DNA of 64,000 nucleotides from Phaeospirillum sp. Its GTDB lineage: Bacteria; Pseudomonadota; Alphaproteobacteria; Rhodospirillales; Magnetospirillaceae. The notes under the pieces were generated by a model, which was not told the DNA's origin, did no database searches, and saw nothing but the letters and a program-made list of their open reading frames with translations. The DNA lies in assembly GCA_030824585.1 (NCBI GenBank), contig JAVBXM010000165.1, positions 19,693-83,692 on the forward strand, written 5' to 3'. Shown piece after piece: positions 56,321-64,000 of this stretch; position 1 is the first letter of the stretch; every line of letters starts with the position of its first letter. Both the position numbers and the translations under genes were made by a program.

Positions 56321-59169
56321 CGGATGGTGAAGAGGTTCTGGCTGGTGACATTCTGCGCCAGCTTGGCCTCGATCTGGGCGATCAGTTCTTCCCGCTGCTT
56401 GTCCACCTCGTCCTGGGCGTCGAAGAGGCTGCGGCGCTTCTGGTTGCGGATACCTTCGAGGGTCTTAATTTGCTTCTGGCCAGCCAATTTCTCTTCCAGG
56501 GTGAGGGCGGTGGTAGCGGCGCGCCTCGCCTCCTTGATCTGGCGGTCGAGTTCCTTGATCTCGCGTTCCAACCCCACCTTGAGATCGTCAGCCCAGCCGT
56601 CGAGTTTGTCTGCTTCCGCCGCGAAGAACTTGGCGTTGCGCTCCGAGATGTCGCGCTGAATGTTCTTCTGACGACGTTGGACGAAACCATCGAGCGCTGT
56701 TGAGATGTCCGCCGGGGTGGCGGCATCGGCTTCGACCTCGCCCGGAACGGTCAGGAGACGCTGGAGCGCATCCTCGCTCAACTCGCTGCCGGAATCGGTC
56801 ACACCGGCGAACAACAGGTAATCCTCGACCTGATCCATGGACTCGATGGTGAACAGCGACAAGGTCAGCCAGCCCGATTGGCCGCGAAGGTGCTCCAGGA
56901 TACTGACCTTGCCTTCATGGTTCTCGTAATCAAAGCGGACTTCGGCCACCGGCAAATCGCGGCCCTTTGCGTGGGCGACGACAGCGTCGGCCAATGGATG
57001 GCCCAGGCGGTAGAGGTGTGCCTCGCCAGAACGGCGGGGCAATTCATAAAGACCCAGGGGGATATCCTTGGTGCGATCCGGGAACGGGCAGGTCGTAATG
57101 CGGAAGGACGAGCCGTCCGGGAATTCCGCCTTGCCATCCAATTCCTGACGGGTCAATTGCATCAGGCGCTGTTCGAACTTGCTCAGATATGCCTTGGACG
57201 CCTCGTCGCGGACCTTCAGCTTCTCCCGCACCTCGTCATCGAAATTCTCCAGCAATTGTTGGCGGGTGCGAGTCATAGCCTGGTCGATTTCCAGGCTGAG
57301 TTCGAGTTGGAGCTGGTCGAAGGCTGTCTTGATTTCGTCGTGCTGTCTGCATTTCTGATAGATGCTGGCGATGCGTTTCTCGAAATCGACGCCGGACTCG
57401 ATGGCGCCCAGAACCTCGTCGCTGGCCCCAAACACGCCCTCGAACAGTTGGAACTTCTCGGACAGCAGCCGGAAGACTCGCTGATCAGCCTCGTTCTTGC
57501 GGTTGAGGAAGTTCACCACCACCACGTCGTGCTTCTGACCGTAACGATGGCAACGGCCGATGCGCTGCTCGATCCGCTGCGGATTCCAGGGCAGATCGTA
57601 ATTCACCACCAGTGAACAGAACTGAAGATTGATGCCCTCCGCGCCGGCCTCGGTGGCGATCATGATCCGCCCTTCTTCGCGGAAGTAATCGACCAGGGCC
57701 GACCGCATATCGGCCGTGCGCGAGCCCGTTATCCGGTCGGAGCCCTCGTGCCGGGCTTTCCATGCGTTATAGATTTCCTTCGAACGGTCGTCGGTGTTGG
57801 TGCCGTTGAACAGAACGATGCCGTCAGCGAACTGGCTGCCGGCTAGAACCCGAAGCAGATAGTTCTGGGTACGCCGCGATTCCGTGAAGATGATTGCCTT
57901 CTCGGCTGCGCCGATGTCCTTGGCGGTCTTAAAGGCGATGCCCAGCGCCTTGAGGAGCGCTTTGCCTTTCTCGTTGTGTTCGATCGATGTCGCGAGGCGG
58001 GCGAACTCATCGAGATCGGCAATCTCCGCCTCGATGGCCTTGCGGTCAGCATCCGAGAGGGGCTCGTCGGCTTCGTCCTCGTTCCACTCCTCGGCCGTCT
58101 CGTCCAGTGCCTCGTAGTCCTGGTCGAGTTCTTCCTCCAGCGACTGGAGCGGCTCATGCTGGCGCAGCTTTTCTTTCAATCGCCCTGACATGGTCGTCAG
58201 CGCGCCAGCGATGGCGAAAGTCGACGATGCCAGCAGCTTGCGCAGCACCAGCGTCATCAGGGTGCGCTGGCTGGCTGGCAAAGCCTGGAGGTTGTCGCGA
58301 CGCAAGTAGCCGGAAACCAATTCATAGAGTTCGTCTTCACCCTCGCTCGGGGTGAATTCCTCCACCAGCGGCAGACGCTTGGTATAGGGGACATAGGCCG
58401 TCACCTGCCGTCGCAAGGTCCGGTGGCAGATCGGCTTAAGCCGATCTTTCAGGGTATTGAACGTCCGCTCCTGGCCGAGGTTGACGAACTGCTCACGGAA
58501 GCTTTTGAGGTCGCCGAAGGTGTGCTCGTCGATGAAGCTGACCAAGCCGTAGAGTTCGAGCAGCGAGTTCTGGAGGGGCGTCGCGGTGAGCAGCAGCTTC
58601 TGCGCATGCGCAAGGGCACCCTTGAGCGTGTTTGCAATAACGTTGGAAGGCTTATAGACGTTGCGTAGGCGATGGGCCTCATCGATGACGACCAAGTCCC
58701 AGGGCACGGAATGAACGTCCGATGCCTTGTTGCGGGCGAACTGGTACGAGCAGATGACGACAGCGTCCTTGACCTCGAAGGGGCGGAAGTTGCCCTGCTT
58801 CTGCGCCTCCTTGTAGGAGCGGGACTCCAGGATGACGCAGGGCAGAAAGAACTTTTCCCCCATCTCCTGATGCCACTGCTTGCGCAGGTTGGAAGGCGCA
58901 ATAATCAAAATCCGCCGCTTCCGCTCTGCCCACTTTTGGGAAATGACCAGCCCTGCTTCGATGGTTTTGCCGAGACCGACCTCGTCGGCCAGGACAGCCC
59001 CTTTCGACAGCGGCGAGCGAAAGGCAAAAAGGGCGGCATCGACCTGATGAGGATTGAGATCGACCTGCGCGCCCGCCACTGCGCCAGCAATCTTCTCGTC
59101 GCTGTCCGAGGAACAGCGCCGCGTCAGTTCGTGCGCAAAGTATTTCGAATGGTAGGCAGTCAGATGCAT
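56305..59169 (-). CDS. SNF2-family helicase
   Basis: GAVLADEVGLGKTIEAGLVISQKWAERKRRILIIAPSNLRKQWHQEM; LVVIDEAHRLRN; INLQFCSLVVNYDLPWNPQRIEQRIGRCHRYGQKHDVVVVNFLN. Confidence 0.92.
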   Translation of the reverse strand: MHLTAYHSKYFAHELTRRCSSDSDEKIAGAVAGAQVDLNPHQVDAALFAFRSPLSKGAVLADEVGLGKTIEAGLVISQKWAERKRRILIIAPSNLRKQWHQEMGEKFFLPCVILESRSYKEAQKQGNFRPFEVKDAVVICSYQFARNKASDVHSVPWDLVVIDEAHRLRNVYKPSNVIANTLKGALAHAQKLLLTATPLQNSLLELYGLVSFIDEHTFGDLKSFREQFVNLGQERTFNTLKDRLKPICHRTLRRQVTAYVPYTKRLPLVEEFTPSEGEDELYELVSGYLRRDNLQALPASQRTLMTLVLRKLLASSTFAIAGALTTMSGRLKEKLRQHEPLQSLEEELDQDYEALDETAEEWNEDEADEPLSDADRKAIEAEIADLDEFARLATSIEHNEKGKALLKALGIAFKTAKDIGAAEKAIIFTESRRTQNYLLRVLAGSQFADGIVLFNGTNTDDRSKEIYNAWKARHEGSDRITGSRTADMRSALVDYFREEGRIMIATEAGAEGINLQFCSLVVNYDLPWNPQRIEQRIGRCHRYGQKHDVVVVNFLNRKNEADQRVFRLLSEKFQLFEGVFGASDEVLGAIESGVDFEKRIASIYQKCRQHDEIKTAFDQLQLELSLEIDQAMTRTRQQLLENFDDEVREKLKVRDEASKAYLSKFEQRLMQLTRQELDGKAEFPDGSSFRITTCPFPDRTKDIPLGLYELPRRSGEAHLYRLGHPLADAVVAHAKGRDLPVAEVRFDYENHEGKVSILEHLRGQSGWLTLSLFTIESMDQVEDYLLFAGVTDSGSELSEDALQRLLTVPGEVEADAATPADISTALDGFVQRRQKNIQRDISERNAKFFAAEADKLDGWADDLKVGLEREIKELDRQIKEARRAATTALTLEEKLAGQKQIKTLEGIRNQKRRSLFDAQDEVDKQREELIAQIEAKLAQNVTSQNLFTIRWTLQ

Positions 59170-59294
59170 CCGGGGCCACGTATTTGGTCTTGCCGCACAC
59201 GCAACCCTAACTGATTGCATGCCATCCAGCCAGAAATACCATTGATAGGCCGGTGGCTGAGCGGGTCAATGATAGCCGGAAGTACAGCACATGG

Positions 59295-59720
59295 CTATCG
59301 GGTGACCTTCTCTGAACAGAGGGTACCCGCAAATCCCAACTGATCTCGCTGCCGGTCCCATTCCACCGGCATGTCGTCCATCAGATCGGCCAGTTGCAGG
59401 ATGCGGGGCTGGCGGCCGTCGAGGATGGCCTCGACGATGTCCGGGGCCAGCAGGGTCAGGCGGTAGATGCGGGTCAGATAGGACGGGCTGATCTTCTCGG
59501 CCTCGGCCAGTTCATTAAGGGATCGCACATGCCCGGATTCGAGCATCCGCTTCCAGCGATGGGCGCGTGCCAGTGCCTTCAGCAGGGTGTCGTCGGGACT
59601 GGCCTTGGCACGCACGGGCACGCCCTCGCCCTCGGGCACGATCACCAATTTACGGCCGCCGTGGCGGCGGAGCGTCAGCGGCACCCGGACGGTGAAGGTG
59701 TCGATGCGGACGTCGGTCAT
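59295..59720 (-). CDS. ParB/HTH-like small protein downstream of serine recombinase
   Basis: LNELAEAEKISPSYLTRIYRLTLLAPDIVEAILDGRQP; overlaps recombinase stop. Confidence 0.65.
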   Translation of the reverse strand: MTDVRIDTFTVRVPLTLRRHGGRKLVIVPEGEGVPVRAKASPDDTLLKALARAHRWKRMLESGHVRSLNELAEAEKISPSYLTRIYRLTLLAPDIVEAILDGRQPRILQLADLMDDMPVEWDRQRDQLGFAGTLCSEKVTR

Positions 59721-61057
59721 GCCGCGCTCCTGTCGGCGGTCTGGGAGGTGATGTCGGCGACTACGCTGGCCAGCCCTTCGGCGCGCAGGCGGATTTCGGC
59801 GCCGTCGGGGGCGATGGCCACTTTCTCGACCAGAAGCTGAAGGATGCGGGCCTGCTCGGCCGGGAACAGTTCGTCCCACACCGCTTCAAAGCGGTCGAGC
59901 GCCGCGTGCAAGTCGGCCGGCGGAATGGTCGGCGCGAACCGTTCCGCCCGCGCCCGGATCTCGGGGGCGCGCAGCAGGGCACGCACCTGCCCGACCACCG
60001 CCGCCTCGATCTCGCCCGCAGCGATGCTGCGCACCGCGCAGGACTCATGGCCGGAATTGATCGCCCGCATGCAGGTGTAGTAACGGTAGAGCCGCCCCTT
60101 CTTGCGGGTGTGGGTCGGCGTCATCGCCCGGCCACAATGGGCGCACACCACCAGCCCCTTCAGTGGCGCCGGGGTGGTGGCGCGAGTGGCGGCTGCGCGC
60201 TTCCGGGGCGCATTGTCGGTCTTGACCGCCACCACCTTGTCCCAGGTGGCGCGGTCGATGATCGGCGGATGCTCGCCGGGATGGGCGACGCCCTTGTGGA
60301 CCGCCTCGCCGAGATAGACCCGGTTCTCCAGCAGCTTGTAGAGGAAGTTCTTGGTGAACGGCGCCCCTTCGCGGAACTGGCCGCCCTGGGTGGTCCAGGA
60401 CTTGGTGCGGTGGCCGGCGGCATTCAGTTCCTTGACCAGCAGTGTGGCGGAGCCGATCTTGAGGAAGCGGTCGAAGATGTGGCGCACCAGATCGGCCTCG
60501 GGCGCGTTGACCACCAGCTTGCGGGCGACCACGTCGTAGCCCAAGGGCGGCACGCCACCCATCCACATGCCCTTCTTGCGCGAGGCGGCGAACTTGTCGC
60601 GGATGCGCTCGCCGATCACCTCGCGCTCGAACTGGGCGAAGGACAGCAGGATGTTCAGCGTGAGCCGCCCCATGGAGGTGGTGGTGTTGAACGACTGGGT
60701 CACCGACACGAAGGTGACTGCGTTGCGGTCGAACACCTCGACCAGTTTGGAGAAATCCATCAGCGAGCGGCTGAGGCGATCGATCTTGTAGACCACCACC
60801 ACGTCGACCAGCCCGGACTCGATGTCGGCCAGCAGGCGCTTCAGGGCAGGACGTTCCAGGTTGCCGCCGGAGAACCCGCCGTCATCGTAGTGGTCGGGTA
60901 CCGGCAGCCAACCCTCGGCCCGCTGGCTGGCGATATAGGCCTCGCAGGATTCCCGCTGGGCGTCGAGGCTGTTGAATTCCATCTCCAGGCCCTCTTCCGA
61001 GGATTTGCGGGTGTAGATGGCGCAGCGGACTTTGCGGATGGGTTTGGGCGGGGTCAT
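59717..61057 (-). CDS. Large serine recombinase (resolvase, Recombinase and zinc beta-ribbon domains)
   Basis: VRCAIYTRKSSEEGLEMEFNSLDAQRESCEAYI...VDVVVVYKIDRLSRSLMDF...LKGLVVCAHCGRAMTPTHTRKKGRLYRYYTC. Confidence 0.93.
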   Translation of the reverse strand: MTPPKPIRKVRCAIYTRKSSEEGLEMEFNSLDAQRESCEAYIASQRAEGWLPVPDHYDDGGFSGGNLERPALKRLLADIESGLVDVVVVYKIDRLSRSLMDFSKLVEVFDRNAVTFVSVTQSFNTTTSMGRLTLNILLSFAQFEREVIGERIRDKFAASRKKGMWMGGVPPLGYDVVARKLVVNAPEADLVRHIFDRFLKIGSATLLVKELNAAGHRTKSWTTQGGQFREGAPFTKNFLYKLLENRVYLGEAVHKGVAHPGEHPPIIDRATWDKVVAVKTDNAPRKRAAATRATTPAPLKGLVVCAHCGRAMTPTHTRKKGRLYRYYTCMRAINSGHESCAVRSIAAGEIEAAVVGQVRALLRAPEIRARAERFAPTIPPADLHAALDRFEAVWDELFPAEQARILQLLVEKVAIAPDGAEIRLRAEGLASVVADITSQTADRSAA

Positions 61058-61503
61058 CGGCCGCCCTCCAGCTTGCCGTGCTTGCGCAGGCCGAAAAACA
61101 GGGGGCCATTCCAGCGGGTGCCGGTGATGGCGCGGGCGACCGCCGACAGGCTCTGGTAGCGGCGGCCCTGCCATTCGAAGCCATCGGCCAGCGCCGTCAC
61201 CTCGTGCATCACCCCCTGCCATTCGCGGATCAGCTTGGTGCCCGCGATCGGGGCGGTCATATCCTTGGCTTTCGGCTTCTTCTTGCCGTCCAACTCCTCG
61301 ACCAAGTCGTCGAGGCGGCGCTCGGCTTTGACCGATAGGCCGCCGAAGGCCAGTTCCTGGATGCGGTAAGCCAGGCGCTTGACCAGGAAGGTGCGATTGT
61401 AGGGCGGCGGCTCGGTGCCGGTCAGTTCGCGCCACATCGCCTTCAGTTTGGGTGTCTGCATGGTCGGCAACTCGGCCACCTGGGTGAGGATTGCTGTCGT
61501 CAT
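61054..61503 (-). CDS. DUF2924 domain-containing protein
   Basis: LKAMWRELTGTEPPPYNRTFLVKRLAYRIQELAFGGLS...WQGRRYQSLSAVARAITGTRWNGPLFFGL. Confidence 0.85.
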   Translation of the reverse strand: MTTAILTQVAELPTMQTPKLKAMWRELTGTEPPPYNRTFLVKRLAYRIQELAFGGLSVKAERRLDDLVEELDGKKKPKAKDMTAPIAGTKLIREWQGVMHEVTALADGFEWQGRRYQSLSAVARAITGTRWNGPLFFGLRKHGKLEGGR

Positions 61504-61709
61504 TTGCGGGAAGCCCTCCGTTTGCTCTCCCCGCCATACACGCTCTGGCTGGCGGTAAAGTCGACGGAACAGTCTCCGCGCTCAGCAGATAAACGAGTGG
61601 ATTTCCGCGCCATCAGGCGCATGGCGCCAGCCGCCAGGATTTCGGCCACCTCGTCGAGGCGCTCGGCGGCGGTCATATGGTCGGGCGACAATGCAGTGGG
61701 ACCAGACAT
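61500..61709 (-). CDS. Small hypothetical protein of the recombinase cassette
   Basis: MSGPTALSPDHMTAAERLDEVAEILAAGAMRLMARKS; 4-nt overlap with the DUF2924 gene. Confidence 0.6.
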   Translation of the reverse strand: MSGPTALSPDHMTAAERLDEVAEILAAGAMRLMARKSTRLSAERGDCSVDFTASQSVYGGESKRRASRK

Positions 61710-61855
61710 GGTGTTCCGTTGATCTAGTGGCTTATCGATCACCTACCCAGGGGCGCGTGGTTTCGTCCCAGCCATCGCATTTGACTCGACTCCCCAGCCC
61801 ATTTTCGCTTAAGAACCTATTGTGAACATGGGTCGAGGCGTAAGAGGAGCGTCGA

Positions 61856-63100
61856 ATGGCCAAGGATCTGAAAAAGTTCGTCAATCCGCGCTTCACCAAG
61901 ACCGTCGATCTCGGCCTGCTGCGGCGCCTGTTCGAGCGCCAGCCTCCCGATCGGCGCGACTTCGATGTCGCAATCTTCGATGGTGAGGCCGCTGCCGTTC
62001 GGCAGGCGCTGCTCGACTTCTTTGCCGGGCCGGAAAATGGGTTCTCCCAGGGACTGGTGGCCGACCTGCACCGGATCGCTGAACTCGGCAATGAGAACGG
62101 CATGCGCATGCTGCTGGAGCAGGCGCCACGCTACGGCATCGTCATCTACCAGCCCGTCGATGCGACGGGGCAGCCGATTCGGCTCGATCCGAAGCATGTC
62201 GCCCTGCTGATGTTCCTTGATCACCGTGAAGCGTTCGACGCAGCCTCCGATCTGCTGGCGCTCGAGGCCCAGGCGACGCTGACCGAATTCGCGGGCGCGG
62301 AGGAAGGCATCGAGCCCCAGCTTGAGGATCAGATCAAGGAGATGTTCAAGCGGGCGGCTGGCGAGATGTTCGCCCGCGAACTCCAGAGCGACTATTGCCG
62401 CGTCGGCTGGTACGAGGACGACGACGAGGTCAACATTGTCGTCACCTATGGGGCGCCGGTCACCATCACGCCGGTGATCGACGGCGGCGAGGAACGGGTC
62501 ATCAGCTTTCAGGCTGCCGGCCACGCCGTTCTGGCCTATGCGCCAGCAACGGGACGGCTGAAAATCGGCGGCATCGTGAAGGCCCGGCGCGCCGAACTCG
62601 CTTCCATCTTCGCCGCCACCATGCTGGAGCGCCCCGATTTCTTTGCCGGCGCCAACAGCCGCAACCTTTATACCCTGGCTGCGGTCGAACGGACCGGACT
62701 GGGGTTCACGGTGGACCACGCCTTCGATCCCGGCATCGTGCGCGTGCAAATCGTCGAGGTACAGGCGGACCGGATCGCCACCGATTCCCGCACCGACGAT
62801 ATCAAGGTGGTGTGGTCGCTGATCGCGCGCGACAGCCGCGGCAACGCCCTGGCGAGGCTGGCGGAGATGACGCGAGGTCTCGTCTTCGGCCCCGAGAACT
62901 TCCGCCTCGGCCACATGATCCTGCGGGTGCATTTCGCTTCTGGCCGCCCCCAGCCGACCAAGGTCACCATCAAGATCAAGCCGCCGGATACGGCCGCCTT
63001 CAAGCGGCTGATGTTCGAGGGCCGTATCATGGACCTGCTTCGCCGCAACGGATTCTGTCATGACCGAGACGCTGTCGAGGCTGCTGCTGCGGCTGAGTGA
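61856..63100 (+). CDS. Hypothetical protein (414 aa)
   Basis: Long ORF with coding-like composition; MAKDLKKFVNPRFTKTVDLGLLRRLFERQPPDRRDFDVAIFDG... Confidence 0.75.
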   Translation: MAKDLKKFVNPRFTKTVDLGLLRRLFERQPPDRRDFDVAIFDGEAAAVRQALLDFFAGPENGFSQGLVADLHRIAELGNENGMRMLLEQAPRYGIVIYQPVDATGQPIRLDPKHVALLMFLDHREAFDAASDLLALEAQATLTEFAGAEEGIEPQLEDQIKEMFKRAAGEMFARELQSDYCRVGWYEDDDEVNIVVTYGAPVTITPVIDGGEERVISFQAAGHAVLAYAPATGRLKIGGIVKARRAELASIFAATMLERPDFFAGANSRNLYTLAAVERTGLGFTVDHAFDPGIVRVQIVEVQADRIATDSRTDDIKVVWSLIARDSRGNALARLAEMTRGLVFGPENFRLGHMILRVHFASGRPQPTKVTIKIKPPDTAAFKRLMFEGRIMDLLRRNGFCHDRDAVEAAAAAE

Positions 63101-64000
63101 AGCCGAACACCCGGTCTTGTGGGGCCGGGTGGCTGCTCCCCATTTCGGTCGGGATTTCGATCGGCTGCTGGCACAGCGCGTTCTGATCGAAGACCCGCCT
63201 GCCCATTCCTGGGCGGTCTGCAGCGACTGCGAATGCGGCCTCGACGCGCGGCCGATCCAGCATATCAATGACCATCCGGTCGCTGTCTGCCCGCTTGATC
63301 ATCAAGCCGATGCGCATCTGACCGACACCGATATCCGGATCTTTCGCATCGATCCTGCGATGCTGGCACGGATGGTCGGCGCCGCCAGCGGGCTGGACAA
63401 GGACCCGGAGACCATCCTGCCCGGATTGTGGCGCTTGGGAGCGGTGAGCAGCAGCCAAGCTGTCTTCATCGCTATGTCCATTGCTGCTGCCATTCAGCCG
63501 GGGCTCATGGGCATGCTGACGAAAGCGGCCGGGGGCTCCGCAATCACCCTGCTGGTGCCGCAACATCTGCCGTCGGAAAGCCGTCGGCTTTTCGTGGATG
63601 CCGGCATGCATGTCGTGGCGCTGCTTGATGCCCTTGGCGATGATCCAGGCGCACCGTTTGCCTTGCAGCGGGCAAAGCTGGTTCCGACCCTTGCCCCAAA
63701 GCTGCAATTGGACCGGGCGCGGTTCGCCGTCTCCTTGCACGGGGCTGGCGGCACCTTGCCCAAGAGACCGTTCGACCTGCTGTGGATTCTGGCCGAGGCC
63801 GGTGGTGCCATCGTCGAGCGTCGAACCATAGAAACTCACCTGTGGAGCCAACCGGTCGACAAGACCGCCGTCAACGATGCCGTCCGCGATCTGCGTCGCG
63901 GGCTGACGGAGATTGATCGGCGCGGCAAAGACCTGATCGAAACCAAGGCCGGACGAGGCTACCGCGTGGCGCTCGACCCGCGCGAGATCGCCCTGTCGTA
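63060..64000 (+). CDS. Protein with C-terminal OmpR-type winged-helix-like domain, partial (runs off window end)
   Basis: Manual translation from ATG 63060: MTETLSRLLLRLSEAEHPVLWGRVAAPHFGRDF...PKRPFDLLWILAEAGGAIVERRTIETHLWSQPVDKTAVNDAVRDLRRGLTEIDRRGKDLIETKAGRGYRVAL. Confidence 0.65.
   Translation, partial: MTETLSRLLLRLSEAEHPVLWGRVAAPHFGRDFDRLLAQRVLIEDPPAHSWAVCSDCECGLDARPIQHINDHPVAVCPLDHQADAHLTDTDIRIFRIDPAMLARMVGAASGLDKDPETILPGLWRLGAVSSSQAVFIAMSIAAAIQPGLMGMLTKAAGGSAITLLVPQHLPSESRRLFVDAGMHVVALLDALGDDPGAPFALQRAKLVPTLAPKLQLDRARFAVSLHGAGGTLPKRPFDLLWILAEAGGAIVERRTIETHLWSQPVDKTAVNDAVRDLRRGLTEIDRRGKDLIETKAGRGYRVALDPREIALS

Overview
GC-rich alphaproteobacterial DNA, probably Rhodospirillales/Magnetospirillaceae-like (taxonomy is inference). 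Part 1 (about 1-41.3 kb) is a metabolic accessory cluster for aromatic acids. It holds three different UbiD-family decarboxylases, two UbiX flavin prenyltransferases, five transport systems (AAHS-MFS, TRAP, LIV-type ABC, NitT/TauT-type ABC, MFS), an AMP ligase, SDR/ALDH genes, IclR/GntR regulators and a chemoreceptor. It also carries a concentration of genes that make the inputs of prenylated FMN: ribA, two near-duplicate ribBX genes, ribE, ribH and idi, plus aroC, whose product uses reduced FMN. The most unusual element is a pair of short proteins (8053-8511, 32211-32606) that read as the N-terminal half of GTP cyclohydrolase II with all three Zn-ligand cysteines lost. Each overlaps the start of a PNPOx-like flavin split-barrel gene, and the pair occurs twice, both times near ubiX. 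Part 2 (about 41.4-64 kb) begins where nusB is cut off after about 38 codons. It is a defence/mobile island with relics of two Wadjet-like systems, a GIY-YIG-like protein, a class III nucleotide-cyclase-like protein, a DUF5131/TcmP pair, a compact six-gene operon (SNF2 helicase, small ORF, SMC-like ATPase, AIPR, Mod, Res), and a serine recombinase/DUF2924 cassette. No tRNA, rRNA or CRISPR array was recognised. All family calls are from reading the translations; no searches were run.
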